Assembly: GCA_002494625.1 (NCBI GenBank)
Contig: DACH01000001.1
Location: 222,422 to 286,421 of the forward strand
Length of the DNA stretch: 64,000 nucleotides
Reading direction: 5' to 3'
DNA from: Archaeoglobus sp. UBA234
GTDB taxonomy: Archaea > Halobacteriota > Archaeoglobi > Archaeoglobales > Archaeoglobaceae
The translations under genes were made by a program, and so were the position numbers. The notes beneath the pieces were generated by a model, which saw only the letters and a list, made by a program, of their open reading frames with translations, ran no database searches and was not told the DNA's origin. This document shows, one piece after another, positions 25,743-34,863 of the stretch. Position 1 is the first letter of the stretch. Every line of letters starts with the position of its first letter.

Positions 25743-26963
25743 ATGGCTGGAAAAGTTGTTCTGTCTTACTCAGGTGGTCTGGATACAACTGTATGCATCC
25801 CCCTCCTCAAAGAGAAATATGGCTTTGAAGAGGTTATAACCGTAACAGTTGACATCGGACAACCGGAGAAAGATATAGCCGAGGCTGAGGAGAGAGGTAG
25901 AAAGTATGCAGATAAACACTACACGGTTGATGCAAAAAAAGAGTTTATTGAGTCACTTTTCATGCTCATCAAGGCTAATGGAGATTATGAGGGTTATGTT
26001 CTCGGTACATCAATCGCACGTCCAGTTATAGCCAAAAAAACGGTTGAAATAGCTGAAAAAGAAAAAGCCGATGCAATAGCTCATGGATGCACTGGAAAAG
26101 GGAATGACCAGCTCAGATTCGAAAATGTTTATCTTCAGCATGGATTCAGAGTTATTGCCCCAATGAGAGAGCTCAATCTTACAAGAGAGTGGGAAATTGA
26201 CTATGCCAGAAATAAAGGGATTGAGATAAAGGTAACAAAGGAGAAACCCTGGAGCATTGATGAGAATCTGTGGAGCAGAAGTGTTGAGGGTGGAAAACTG
26301 GAGGATCCATCTTTTTCACCTCCTGAAGAGATTTTTGAGTGGACTGTCAGTCCTGAAAAATCACCCAATACTCCCGAAGTTCTGAAAATAGAGTTCGAGA
26401 GAGGTGTGCCTGTTGCACTCAACGGAGAGAGACTGGATGGATACACGCTAATCAAAAGGTTAAATGAGATAGGTGGCAGACACGGAGTCGGTAGAATTGA
26501 CATGATGGAAGATAGAGTACTTGGTCTTAAGGCAAGAGAGAACTATGAGCATCCAGCAGCCACCATCCTGATCACAGCACATAGAGATCTTGAAAAACTC
26601 GTTTTAAGCAGAAGAGAGCTCAAGTTTAAGAAAGTAGTCGAAGAGGAGTGGGCTGAACTCGTTTATTACGGGCTTACCAACGACCCTCTCTTTGATGCGC
26701 TCAACGCCTTTATCGACAAAACTCAGGAGAGGGTGACCGGATGGGTTAAGATGAGGTTGTACAAGGGAAGTGCAACCCCTGTAGGAAGAGGTTCAGAATA
26801 TGCCCTTTACAGCGAAGAACTGACATCCTTCGATACTACATTAATTGATCAAAGGCTTGCAGAAGGATATTCAGCCTTCCACGGATTGCAGGGTAGACTT
26901 TATAGAGAGATAATGAGGAGAAAGGCTAAACGGGAAAAAACCGACCAGTATTCAGATAGCTAA
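25743..26963 (+). CDS. argG: Argininosuccinate synthase
   Basis: 406 residues. PP-loop SYSGGLDTT lies at residues 8-16, HGCTGKGNDQLRFE is the aspartate/citrulline site, and GRHGVGRIDMMEDRVLGLK is the C-terminal tetramer segment. It ligates citrulline and aspartate with ATP. It is monocistronic here, and its 3' end overlaps the convergent archease gene by 4 nt. Confidence 0.97.
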   Translation: MAGKVVLSYSGGLDTTVCIPLLKEKYGFEEVITVTVDIGQPEKDIAEAEERGRKYADKHYTVDAKKEFIESLFMLIKANGDYEGYVLGTSIARPVIAKKTVEIAEKEKADAIAHGCTGKGNDQLRFENVYLQHGFRVIAPMRELNLTREWEIDYARNKGIEIKVTKEKPWSIDENLWSRSVEGGKLEDPSFSPPEEIFEWTVSPEKSPNTPEVLKIEFERGVPVALNGERLDGYTLIKRLNEIGGRHGVGRIDMMEDRVLGLKARENYEHPAATILITAHRDLEKLVLSRRELKFKKVVEEEWAELVYYGLTNDPLFDALNAFIDKTQERVTGWVKMRLYKGSATPVGRGSEYALYSEELTSFDTTLIDQRLAEGYSAFHGLQGRLYREIMRRKAKREKTDQYSDS

Positions 26964-27376
26964 ATATCCACAATTACAAAAGCCTTCCATTCCCTTCCAA
27001 CCTTTTCCACCTGGAAGTTGTGCATCGTGATTGCTTTAGGCTCTGTCTTGATAATCTGCGGACTTACCTTGCCTCCACTCATCTGTGCCTTAAGGTTGTA
27101 ATCCCCATTACACTTCTCAACTTTCACATCCAGCTTCTTAGCAGCGAAAAAGGAGGTGTCGAGAAGATAAAGAATCTCGGTAAGCCATTTGTAGAGAAGA
27201 AAATCAATTTCAGTTTCCCTTAGCTCGACTTCAACCACCTCATCTTCCCTTAATTTTTCAGTATAAACAAATGCCTCGTAAAATGCATATGCTGAATCTT
27301 CAAAAAGTTCTTCAAGAGAGTCTGCCCGAACCTCAAAGGCCATGTCCGCAGTATGGTCTACAAGTCTGAAACCCAT
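26960..27376 (-). CDS. Archease
   Basis: 138 residues with the archease signature RLVDHTADMAFEVRADSLEE, a central EIDFLLYKWLTEILYLLD and a C-terminal KAITMHNFQVEK...FVIVDI. Archease helps the RNA ligase RtcB turn over (guanylylation, cofactor use) in tRNA splicing. rtcB is not in the window. Confidence 0.95.
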   Translation of the reverse strand: MGFRLVDHTADMAFEVRADSLEELFEDSAYAFYEAFVYTEKLREDEVVEVELRETEIDFLLYKWLTEILYLLDTSFFAAKKLDVKVEKCNGDYNLKAQMSGGKVSPQIIKTEPKAITMHNFQVEKVGREWKAFVIVDI

Positions 27377-27494
27377 GAGATTAAGTTTCCCTCTCCTCCA
27401 ATAAAATCATATCGATTGATTGAAATGGTAAAAGTAAATAAACAAAAATCGAAAGAATTATTTGGTTTGATAAATTCTCTTTTTCGGTGATACT

Positions 27495-28490
27495 ATGAAA
27501 TTCGGAATTGAGTTCGTACCAAACATGAAGTACTACGAGCTTGAATACTATGTAAAACTGGCAGAAGACAGCAAATTCGATTATGTGTGGATAACCGACC
27601 ACTACAACAACAGAAATGTCTACTCGATGCTGACAATTCTCGCAATGAAAACAAACACAATAAAAATAGGCTCTGGAGTAACGAACCCATACCACATAAG
27701 CCCTGCAGTAACTGCTTCTGCAATTGCTACAATAAACGAGATAAGTAACGGAAGAGCTGTTCTTGGAATTGGAGCAGGAGACAAGGTTACTTTCGAAAGA
27801 ATAGGAATAGACTGGGTAAAACCACTCAAGAGAATGAGAGAAGCCGTTGAGATTATAAGAGCCCTTCACTTAGGAAAGTCCGTAAAGTACGATGGAGAGA
27901 TTTTCAAGTTTAATGGTGCAAGAATGGACTTCAAAGCAGGAGAGATTCCGATATACATCGGTGCTCAGGGTCCAAAAATGCTCCAGCTCGCTGCTGAACT
28001 TGGTGATGGGGTACTTATCAACGCTTCACATCCGAAAGATTTCGAGGTGGCAAAAGAGAATATCGATGCCGGATTGGAAAAGGCAGGGAAGTCAAGAGAT
28101 GCCTTTGATACCGTTGCATATGCATCAATGAGTGTCGATAAGGACAGAGACAAAGCAAGAAATGCAGCAAAGATTGTCGTGGCTTTCATCGTCGCAGGAA
28201 GTCCTGATGTTATCTTCGAGAGACACGGGATAAGTGGTGATGATGTCCAGAAAGTTAGAGATGCACTGAATGCAGCCTTCACAAAAGGAGACTGGCCTGG
28301 AGTGAGCAAAGCAGTTACAGATGAGATGGTAGATACCTTCTCAATAAGTGGAACACCAGATGAAGTTGTTGATAGGATAAACGAGCTCTCAAAAGCCGGT
28401 GTTACTCAGGTAGTTGCTGGAAGTCCGATTGGACCAGACAAGAAAAAATCAATTAACCTGATTGGAAAAGAAATTATCTCCAAATTCTAA
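27495..28490 (+). CDS. mer: F420-dependent 5,10-methylenetetrahydromethanopterin reductase
   Basis: 331 residues of the bacterial-luciferase-like (LLM) family. It starts MKFGIEFVPN and includes VWITDHYNNRNVYSML, GSGVTNPYHISPAVTA and VLGIGAGDK, which match Mer. It reversibly reduces methylene-H4MPT with F420H2, a step of the C1 branch used for CO2 fixation or acetyl-CoA oxidation. GGTGAT precedes the ATG by 3 nt. Monocistronic, with an oligo-T terminator behind it. Confidence 0.95.
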   Translation: MKFGIEFVPNMKYYELEYYVKLAEDSKFDYVWITDHYNNRNVYSMLTILAMKTNTIKIGSGVTNPYHISPAVTASAIATINEISNGRAVLGIGAGDKVTFERIGIDWVKPLKRMREAVEIIRALHLGKSVKYDGEIFKFNGARMDFKAGEIPIYIGAQGPKMLQLAAELGDGVLINASHPKDFEVAKENIDAGLEKAGKSRDAFDTVAYASMSVDKDRDKARNAAKIVVAFIVAGSPDVIFERHGISGDDVQKVRDALNAAFTKGDWPGVSKAVTDEMVDTFSISGTPDEVVDRINELSKAGVTQVVAGSPIGPDKKKSINLIGKEIISKF

Positions 28491-28492
28491 AC

Positions 28493-28514
28493 TTTTTTAA
28501 CCTTCCGCTTTTTT
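28493..28514 (+). terminator. Oligo-T transcription terminator after mer
   Basis: Two T6 tracts (28493-28498 and 28509-28514) directly follow the mer stop codon on the coding strand. This is the usual archaeal U-tract type of terminator, with no hairpin. Confidence 0.65.
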
Positions 28515-28590
28515 GATTTATTTTGAGTTATTCCAATCCTAAATCAATTTTCCCAGAATCATGATAAATGTTCAATTTTATTCTTTATAT

Positions 28591-28666
28591 GTATAATTAA
28601 TATTATAAGTATGTTATGCCATAGCATATCATTACAAAAATTTATATAACATTATAGATAATGTTA
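28591..28666 (+). promoter_or_regulatory. Promoter with clustered palindromes upstream of the alcohol dehydrogenase gene
   Basis: A TATA-like box tttatata lies at 28641-28648. Directly on its 3' side is a 9-bp-arm inverted repeat, taacattat-ag-ataatgtta (28647-28666), covering the expected transcription start 8-25 bp before the ATG at 28675. Further upstream are an imperfect dyad (tatgttat-gc-c-atagcata, ~28611-28628) and an AT dyad (tataat-taat-attata, ~28591-28606). Overlap of the strongest dyad with TATA/start suggests a repressor operator. The regulator is unknown. Confidence 0.6.
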
Positions 28667-28674
28667 ATACGGTT

Positions 28675-29739
28675 ATGAAAGCCTTTGTCATGAAAAAAGT
28701 TGGTGAAGTTGGATTTATGGAGAAGCCCATTCCCGAACCTGGGCCATATGATGCTGTAATCAGAACAACGAGAGCCCTGATATGTACATCCAACATCCAT
28801 GAAGTTCATGGTAGAGTAAAGGCGATGCTGGATAAAAGGAATGTCACACTTGGACATGAAGCAGTTGGAGTTGTTCATAAGGTTGGTTCTCATGTTAAAA
28901 ATTTCAAACCGGGAGACAGGGTTGCCCTCGGAGGTAAAACCCCGAATTGGCTTGATCCGATTTCTCAGGCTGGACACTCCTCTCATGCTGGGGGACCAAT
29001 GGGTGGACATGAGTTCGAGCTAAAGAGAGATGGTGTGTTTGCAGAATATTTTCTTGTCACTCAGGCTGACGGAAATCTTGCCCACATTCCTGACTCCGTT
29101 GAAGATGATGCTGCTGTCTTTGCCGGCGATATTGTCACTACAGGAATAGGTGGTGCTGAGAACGCACATATACCTCCTGGCGGGGTTGTTGCTGTTTTCG
29201 GAGCTGGTCCTATAGGTTTGATGTGTATTAATGGATGCAGACTGCTTGGGGCTGGACTTGTGATAGCTGTAGAGACAATTCCAAAGAGAAAGGAACTCGC
29301 GAAAAACTACGGAGCTGATGTGATAGTTGATTTTAAAGAAGAAGATCCCGTAGAGAAAATTCTGTCGATAAGTGAGAATGGGCTCGGAATAGACTCTGCT
29401 ATTGAAGCTGTCGGCGCACAGGTGACATTTGAGAGCTGTATGAGGGTTGTGAAACCCGGTGGCACTGTTTCAAATGTTGGTTATCATGGTGGAAGGGAAT
29501 ATGTCAGCATTCCGGTTGATGCCTGGGTTGGAGGGATGGCAGAAATAACGATAACGACGATAATGAGCCCCGGTGGGAGGGAAAGACTGACGAGAATGCT
29601 AAGACTGATCGAGAATGACAGGGTAGATCCTACAAAACTGATTTCCCACAGGTTCAAATTTGACGAAATGGACAAGGGGTTCAGACTTGTTGAGAGCCAC
29701 GACCCGGATGTGTTAAAGGTTCTGATTGAGTTCGATTGA
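28675..29739 (+). CDS. Zinc-dependent secondary-alcohol-type dehydrogenase (MDR family)
   Basis: 354 residues closely following the Thermoanaerobacter/Clostridium secondary alcohol dehydrogenase pattern. The catalytic zinc set is in ICTSNIHEVHG (Cys37), LGHEAVG (His-Glu) and VFAGDIVTTGIGGAE (Asp). Rossmann motif: VFGAGPIGLM. Where the NADP enzyme has Gly-Ser-Arg after the second strand, this protein has Glu-Thr-Ile (IAVETIPKRK), pointing to NAD(H). It probably interconverts an alcohol with a ketone or aldehyde. First gene of the catabolic island, 75 bp before the acyl-CoA ligase. Confidence 0.88.
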   Translation: MKAFVMKKVGEVGFMEKPIPEPGPYDAVIRTTRALICTSNIHEVHGRVKAMLDKRNVTLGHEAVGVVHKVGSHVKNFKPGDRVALGGKTPNWLDPISQAGHSSHAGGPMGGHEFELKRDGVFAEYFLVTQADGNLAHIPDSVEDDAAVFAGDIVTTGIGGAENAHIPPGGVVAVFGAGPIGLMCINGCRLLGAGLVIAVETIPKRKELAKNYGADVIVDFKEEDPVEKILSISENGLGIDSAIEAVGAQVTFESCMRVVKPGGTVSNVGYHGGREYVSIPVDAWVGGMAEITITTIMSPGGRERLTRMLRLIENDRVDPTKLISHRFKFDEMDKGFRLVESHDPDVLKVLIEFD

Positions 29740-29813
29740 GGTTATTCAAAAGATAGTCGTGATTTTTTTATTTTTGATTAATATAACAATAAATCATGTA
29801 GGAGAGGGCTGAA

Positions 29814-31502
29814 ATGCAGGTATGGAAAAGGTGGTACCCATACATAGGATGGCCCGAGGATATTGAGGAGCCAAAAGAGACTCCCCCTGAGGTTCTCAAA
29901 AAGGTAGTTAAGGAAAATCCTGAGAAGGATGCAATTGTTTTTTACGGAAATGTTCTGACTTACAGAGAATTTTATGATAATGTTTGCAGACTCGCAAATG
30001 CCTTCAAAGAAATTCTTGGCCTTGAAAAAGGAGATAGAATATCTTTTTTTATGCCAAACTGTCCCCAGTTCAACATTGGCTACTTTGCATGCCTCACCAA
30101 TGGGATGATAACTGTACACACCAATGTGATGTATACGCCAAGAGAGCTGGAGTATCAGCTAAATCACTCAGGAGCGAAGGCAATTGTAACACTGGATGTG
30201 ATGTACGACAGGGTTGAAGAGGTATGGGATAAAACAGGGATAGAACATATAATTGTAACATCACTGAAAGATTTCCTTCCCCCCTCATCACAGAGATTTC
30301 TTGTCCTCACGAACGAGAAGGAACTGAAAGAGAGAGAAGGTGTGTACCTCCTCACCGACCTCCTCAGAGATGCCTCCTCCAAGCCACCTGAGATAAATGC
30401 AACTGTGGAGGATGTTGCTTCCCTCACATACACAGGTGGAACCACCGGTTTGCCAAAAGGGGCTGTTTACACACACAGGAATATAATGATCGATGCTGAA
30501 ATCTTCACAATAATGCTTGATGTCAGAAGGGGCAAGGATGTTTTCTCCGGACTCATGCCGATGTTTCATGGAAATGGTATATGGAACTCAAATATGAATA
30601 TATTCTACAATGCCTGCAAGGTTGTTCTCTTCCCTTACTTTAACCCAGGAGATCTTCTCAGAGCTATTGAAACTTACAGAATAAGTCAGATTCACTGTGT
30701 GCCTACCCATCTGGTTGCGATAGTAAATCATCCAAGAGTGAGACATTTCGACCTTTCATCTGTCAGGGTTATCAGTGTCGGCTCCGCCCCAGTTCCAGTT
30801 GAGCTTCTCAGAAAAGTCAAGGAGCTAATGCCTGACTGTACGATTATCGAACAGTGGGGTCTTACAGAGGCTGCCATAATCGGTACGAGCAACCCTGTTC
30901 ATGGAGTTATAAAGATAGGGAGTGCCGGACTCCCCTGTCCTTCTGTTGAGATAAAAATTGTTGACAGTATTACAGGAAAAGATCTGCCATCTGGTGAAGA
31001 AAATGTTGGTGAGATCGTTCTGAGAAGCAGAAAAATCATAAAGGAGTACTGGAAAGATCCTGACAGAACAAAGGAAAGCATAATTGACGGATGGCTTTAC
31101 ACAGGAGATATAGGGTATATGGATGAGGACGGATATGTTTTCATTGTTGATAGAAAAAAAGACATGATTATCGCCGGAGGGTACAACATATACCCTGCCG
31201 AGGTTGAACAGGTTCTATACACGCACCCCAAAGTGAAGGAGTGTGCAGTGATAGGTGTTCCAGACCCTTATAGAGGTGAGAATGTCAAGGCATTTATAGT
31301 CCTGAAGGAAGGAGAGGAGAGCTCAGAGGAGGAGATAATTGAGTTTGCAAAGCAGCATCTTGCAAAGTACAAGGTTCCGAGAATAATCGAGTTCAGGGAT
31401 GAGCTTCCCAAATCCCCGGTGGGTAAGATTCTCAGAAGGGTTCTGAGAGAGGAAGAGCTAAGGAAGGCAAAAGCTCGGAAAAGCAATGATCAGGAGAGGT
31501 AA
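29814..31502 (+). CDS. AMP-forming acyl-CoA synthetase (fatty/aryl acid-CoA ligase)
   Basis: 562 residues of the ANL superfamily. P-loop LTYTGGTTGLPKGAVYTH, A5 region EQWGLTEAA, A7 LYTGDIGYMDEDGYVFIVDRKKD, and catalytic Lys near the end in KSPVGKILRR. It activates a carboxylic acid to its CoA thioester via an acyl-adenylate. It lies 2 bp upstream of the dehydratase subunit genes, so its product is likely their substrate or a precursor. Sequence alone does not tell aryl from alkyl. Confidence 0.92.
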   Translation: MQVWKRWYPYIGWPEDIEEPKETPPEVLKKVVKENPEKDAIVFYGNVLTYREFYDNVCRLANAFKEILGLEKGDRISFFMPNCPQFNIGYFACLTNGMITVHTNVMYTPRELEYQLNHSGAKAIVTLDVMYDRVEEVWDKTGIEHIIVTSLKDFLPPSSQRFLVLTNEKELKEREGVYLLTDLLRDASSKPPEINATVEDVASLTYTGGTTGLPKGAVYTHRNIMIDAEIFTIMLDVRRGKDVFSGLMPMFHGNGIWNSNMNIFYNACKVVLFPYFNPGDLLRAIETYRISQIHCVPTHLVAIVNHPRVRHFDLSSVRVISVGSAPVPVELLRKVKELMPDCTIIEQWGLTEAAIIGTSNPVHGVIKIGSAGLPCPSVEIKIVDSITGKDLPSGEENVGEIVLRSRKIIKEYWKDPDRTKESIIDGWLYTGDIGYMDEDGYVFIVDRKKDMIIAGGYNIYPAEVEQVLYTHPKVKECAVIGVPDPYRGENVKAFIVLKEGEESSEEEIIEFAKQHLAKYKVPRIIEFRDELPKSPVGKILRRVLREEELRKAKARKSNDQER

Positions 31503-31504
31503 GG

Positions 31505-32602
31505 ATGACTCATGAACTTATTCAGGAGCTTTACTCCTATTTTTCCACAAAATCCTTTATAAAAGCCTACAAAAAAGATGGTAAAGCTGTAATAGGGCTT
31601 TTATGCAACACTGTTCCAGAAGAGATCATACACGCTGCTGGTGCTGTTCCTTCAAGGCTTATTGGAACTGCAGAGAATTTTGAACTTGCCCCTGCCAAAA
31701 TCCCTGGATGGATATGTAACTATGCCAAAAGGGTCTTTGAGGATGCTCTGAGTGGAAAGTTCGACTTTGTTGATGGAGTTGTTAGCAGTACATCAGATGA
31801 TACGAAAATTCACCTCTTTTCAGCCTACAATTTTTATCTGAAACCGGAGTTTTCCTACCTCATCCAGATACCATATGTGAGAGACGATCTCTCGAGAAAG
31901 TTTTTCGTTAAGGAGCTCAAAAGATTTGCAGAAAAGCTTTCAGGCTTTCTCCAATCCGAAATTAATGACGAAAGAATAGAATATTCGATTTCAATCTACA
32001 ACAGATTCAGGGAATTGCTTGAAGTGCTGAACTCGATGAGGATGGAGGATAAACCGAAGTTAAGCGGAGCAGAATGGATGAAAATCATGCAGTCTTCTAC
32101 ATCCCTTCTCAAAGAGGACATCAATCCTCTGCTTGAAAAGCTCATCGAAAAACTTGAGGAAAGGGATGGAAGAGGAGAGTACAGTATGAGAGTCCACCTC
32201 TCAGGCACAGACTTCCACGATATAGCACTGATTGAAATGATGGAGTCGATGGGAATTGCAGTTGTTTCAGATGACTTCTGCACATCCTTCCCTGCAGAGC
32301 AGGTGAATAACGGAATTGAGGGTATAGCGGAGAATTACCTGAATCAAACAGCCTGTGTGCTTACATCCGCCTCAACCTCCATTGAGGAGAGAATTGAATA
32401 TATAATGTCGAGGTTTAAGGAAAGCAGAGCTGAGGGGTTGATAATACTGAGAGACAGAGGGTGTGAAATCTGTGGTCATCAGTGTGCCTTCACAATGGAT
32501 GCTTTCAGGGATGTTCCCACGATGGTTCTTGATCTGGATGTTCCTGTAACAACAGAGCAGTATACAACAAGAATTGAGGCTTTTATCGAATCTTATGGGT
32601 GA
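31505..32602 (+). CDS. 2-hydroxyacyl-CoA dehydratase / benzoyl-CoA reductase-type subunit (first)
   Basis: 365 residues of the HgdB/FldC/BcrB-BcrC family. LLCNTVPEEIIHAAGAVPSRL contains Cys34, GWICNYAKR contains Cys71, and GCEICGHQCAF contains Cys320/323/327; some of these are expected to bind the catalytic 4Fe-4S cluster. Family members remove water from 2-hydroxyacyl-CoA or reduce aromatic rings after ATP-driven electron transfer from an activator. The partner subunit follows immediately. No activator ATPase (HgdC/BcrA-like) is in the window. Confidence 0.85.
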   Translation: MTHELIQELYSYFSTKSFIKAYKKDGKAVIGLLCNTVPEEIIHAAGAVPSRLIGTAENFELAPAKIPGWICNYAKRVFEDALSGKFDFVDGVVSSTSDDTKIHLFSAYNFYLKPEFSYLIQIPYVRDDLSRKFFVKELKRFAEKLSGFLQSEINDERIEYSISIYNRFRELLEVLNSMRMEDKPKLSGAEWMKIMQSSTSLLKEDINPLLEKLIEKLEERDGRGEYSMRVHLSGTDFHDIALIEMMESMGIAVVSDDFCTSFPAEQVNNGIEGIAENYLNQTACVLTSASTSIEERIEYIMSRFKESRAEGLIILRDRGCEICGHQCAFTMDAFRDVPTMVLDLDVPVTTEQYTTRIEAFIESYG

Positions 32603-32603
32603 T

Positions 32604-33845
32604 ATGATGTCTGAATCAGAATGGAATCCTTTGGGATACAAAAACCTTTACAGAGAGCTTTTCAGGAAACATCTTGAAAGGCAGGAGAGACTGATGAAAG
32701 AGGGGAAAAAAGTCGGCTGGTTTTTTTCCTTTTCACCCTCAGAACTTATTTATGTGTTCGATGTAATCTCTGCCTATCCAGAGCAGTATTCAGCTTACTG
32801 TGCTGCCAGAGGTTCATCTGTCGATCTGATAGACTCTGCGGTGGGTAATGGATACAGCCACTTCCTGTGTGACTACTTCAAAACCACTCTTGGCTCTTTA
32901 CTAACTCCTGAAAAAGCAACCAAGCCCCTGATGCCTGTTCCGGACTTTATAATAGATACAAGAGCCCTCTGTGTTGCCCACCACGAGATGTCAGAGATTT
33001 TCTCAAGGATTTTCAACATACCAAAATTCACGGTTACCTACCCATACTGGACAAAAGACTCAGCAACTAATATTGATGAACTTACCAAGATTCCTGAAAG
33101 AATCGAGCAGAGTTATGTTGATTACACAATCTCAAGACTTCAGAAACTCGTTGAATTTATGGAGAGAATTTGCAATACTGAAATGGATGATAAAAAATTC
33201 AGAGATGTGTTCAGCACTTCTGAAAAGACCTCAAAACTTCTGATAGAGATTGCAGAGATGATGATGTCAAAGCCCACTCCAGGAAGTCAGAGAGAGATTG
33301 CCGATCTGGTCTTTCTGGGATTCTTTGTTCTCGGCAGCGATTACGCCTACGAGTTTTCCCTTAAAGCCCACAAAATAATAAGAGAGAGAATAAAGAGGAG
33401 AGAGGGTGTTTCAGAGAATGAAAAATTCAGGTTGCTCACCTTTGGAATTATGCCCTGGCATTCTCTTGAACTTTACGAATACTGTGAAAGAACTGGTATA
33501 ACCTTCCCCATCAACCTCTATGTAAATGCTTCACTCCATCTTGTTGATTCAAAGAAACCCTTTGAGAGTATGGTCAGAAGGTCTCTGCATTTCACCAACT
33601 GCTCCTACGACATGATGGATGGAGTTGTGAGAAATGCAAGGAAAGCGGATGTTGATGGTGCGCTCCTCCTTGAGAATACGGGCTGCAGAATAACCTCAAT
33701 GATAACCCGAGCCCTTGCAGACACGCTCAATGAAAGACTCGGGATTTCAAGTCTGGTTATCGAAGCCCCCCAGTGTGACCCGAGAGTAATGTCCATGGAG
33801 AGGGCAAAAACCCAAATAGAGGCTTATGTGGAAAGTCTTGAATGA
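32604..33845 (+). CDS. 2-hydroxyacyl-CoA dehydratase / benzoyl-CoA reductase-type subunit (second)
   Basis: About 413 residues from the ATG-ATG at 32604/32607, behind GGTGAT at 32598-32603; the previous stop overlaps this site (ATGGGTGA), so translation is coupled. WFFSFSPSELIYVFDVISAY is the family's N-terminal pattern (KxxGWF...PxEliyAfd). Candidate cluster ligands lie in YCAARG, FLCDYFKT and ENTGCRI. It pairs with the preceding subunit as the catalytic heterodimer. Its 3' end is 7 bp from the convergent livM. Confidence 0.85.
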   Translation: MMSESEWNPLGYKNLYRELFRKHLERQERLMKEGKKVGWFFSFSPSELIYVFDVISAYPEQYSAYCAARGSSVDLIDSAVGNGYSHFLCDYFKTTLGSLLTPEKATKPLMPVPDFIIDTRALCVAHHEMSEIFSRIFNIPKFTVTYPYWTKDSATNIDELTKIPERIEQSYVDYTISRLQKLVEFMERICNTEMDDKKFRDVFSTSEKTSKLLIEIAEMMMSKPTPGSQREIADLVFLGFFVLGSDYAYEFSLKAHKIIRERIKRREGVSENEKFRLLTFGIMPWHSLELYEYCERTGITFPINLYVNASLHLVDSKKPFESMVRRSLHFTNCSYDMMDGVVRNARKADVDGALLLENTGCRITSMITRALADTLNERLGISSLVIEAPQCDPRVMSMERAKTQIEAYVESLE

Positions 33846-33852
33846 GTTCTCT

Positions 33853-34863
33853 TCAGCTCTCTTTTTCAAAGTATTTTTTCATATAGTTTGAAGCATATCT
33901 CCAGATTCCCTGTGGGGCTGTGAGTCCGAGTACTATCAGTATGATATACAGTATAACTTCATCATTAACCGGGAGAACTTCCGAAATACCCATTAAACCC
34001 TTCAACCACCAGTTTTTCAGTAGATATATTACAAAACCACCAAAAACCGGTCCAAAGAGTGTTCCAAGACCACCAATAACTCCAGAGAGGATTATCATAA
34101 GCATCAATGGTATGTCGAAGAGGGTTGGACCTACAGTTATTCTGTAATGCACAATTGCAGCTCCTGCTATCCCGGCAAAAAAGGAACTTGTGACAAAGGA
34201 AAGTACTTTGAATTTCACGGTATCTATTCCAACCGATTCTGCAAGAATTTCATCATCCCTTATTGCCCTGAACTTATATCCTACCGAGCTTCTGACAATT
34301 ACATACATTATAAACACGGAGATTACCATGAGAAAAAGAGCTATGTAATATTTCCCCACCGAACCAGGAGCAATGGCTCTTTCAAGCCCTACAGAGAATC
34401 CTTCTTCTCCCCCGAATATATCAGACCATACATACAGAAACTGAATGAATACGAGAGGCAGAACTGCTGTTACTAAAGCGAAGTAGTAGCCCTTGAGCCG
34501 CAGGGTGATGATTCCAATTACAAACCCAACAAAGGCAGCCGCAACTCCGCCAAACAGAATGGAAATGTAAATCGGTGGTTGTGGAATTGTCGATAGCAGA
34601 TGGAGAAAAGTGCCCTCAAATCTCGATGGAACCTGAAGCAGGGCGGTCGTGTATGCGCCTATCCCAACGAATACCGTGTGTCCAAGATTTACCTGTCCGG
34701 TATATCCTACTATTATGTCCCAGCTGACCACCATTATTACGAAGAGGTAAGCCATTCCGAGGAGGTACACAAAAGCGTCAGGAAGAAAGAGAGGGGCTAA
34801 GATCGATATAATCAGAAGGAAAACGACTGCCACAACCCTCTTGTCTCTCAGTTTCATGGTCAT
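33853..34863 (-). CDS. livM: Branched-chain/hydrophobic amino acid ABC transporter permease LivM-type
   Basis: 336 residues with about ten transmembrane segments. VSWDIIVGYTGQVNLGHTVFVGIGAY is the LivM signature, GIITLRLKGYYFALVTA the coupling loop, and VGPTLFDIPLMLMIILSGVIGGLGTLFGP the C-terminal motif. It forms the channel with LivH. It overlaps livH by 4 nt. Liv-type systems also import aromatic acids and amides. Confidence 0.93.
   Translation of the reverse strand: MTMKLRDKRVVAVVFLLIISILAPLFLPDAFVYLLGMAYLFVIMVVSWDIIVGYTGQVNLGHTVFVGIGAYTTALLQVPSRFEGTFLHLLSTIPQPPIYISILFGGVAAAFVGFVIGIITLRLKGYYFALVTAVLPLVFIQFLYVWSDIFGGEEGFSVGLERAIAPGSVGKYYIALFLMVISVFIMYVIVRSSVGYKFRAIRDDEILAESVGIDTVKFKVLSFVTSSFFAGIAGAAIVHYRITVGPTLFDIPLMLMIILSGVIGGLGTLFGPVFGGFVIYLLKNWWLKGLMGISEVLPVNDEVILYIILIVLGLTAPQGIWRYASNYMKKYFEKES

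Noticed and set aside
27381..27869. 162-codon minus-strand frame over the start of mer
   Set aside because: Mostly antisense to Mer, rich in Cys/Tyr/Ser, without a ribosome site.
31505..33845. Naming the pair outright as benzoyl-CoA reductase BcrBC/BzdNO
   Set aside because: The family includes several 2-hydroxyacyl-CoA dehydratases with the same motifs, and the BcrAD/BzdPQ partners and downstream ring-hydrolysis genes are not in the window.
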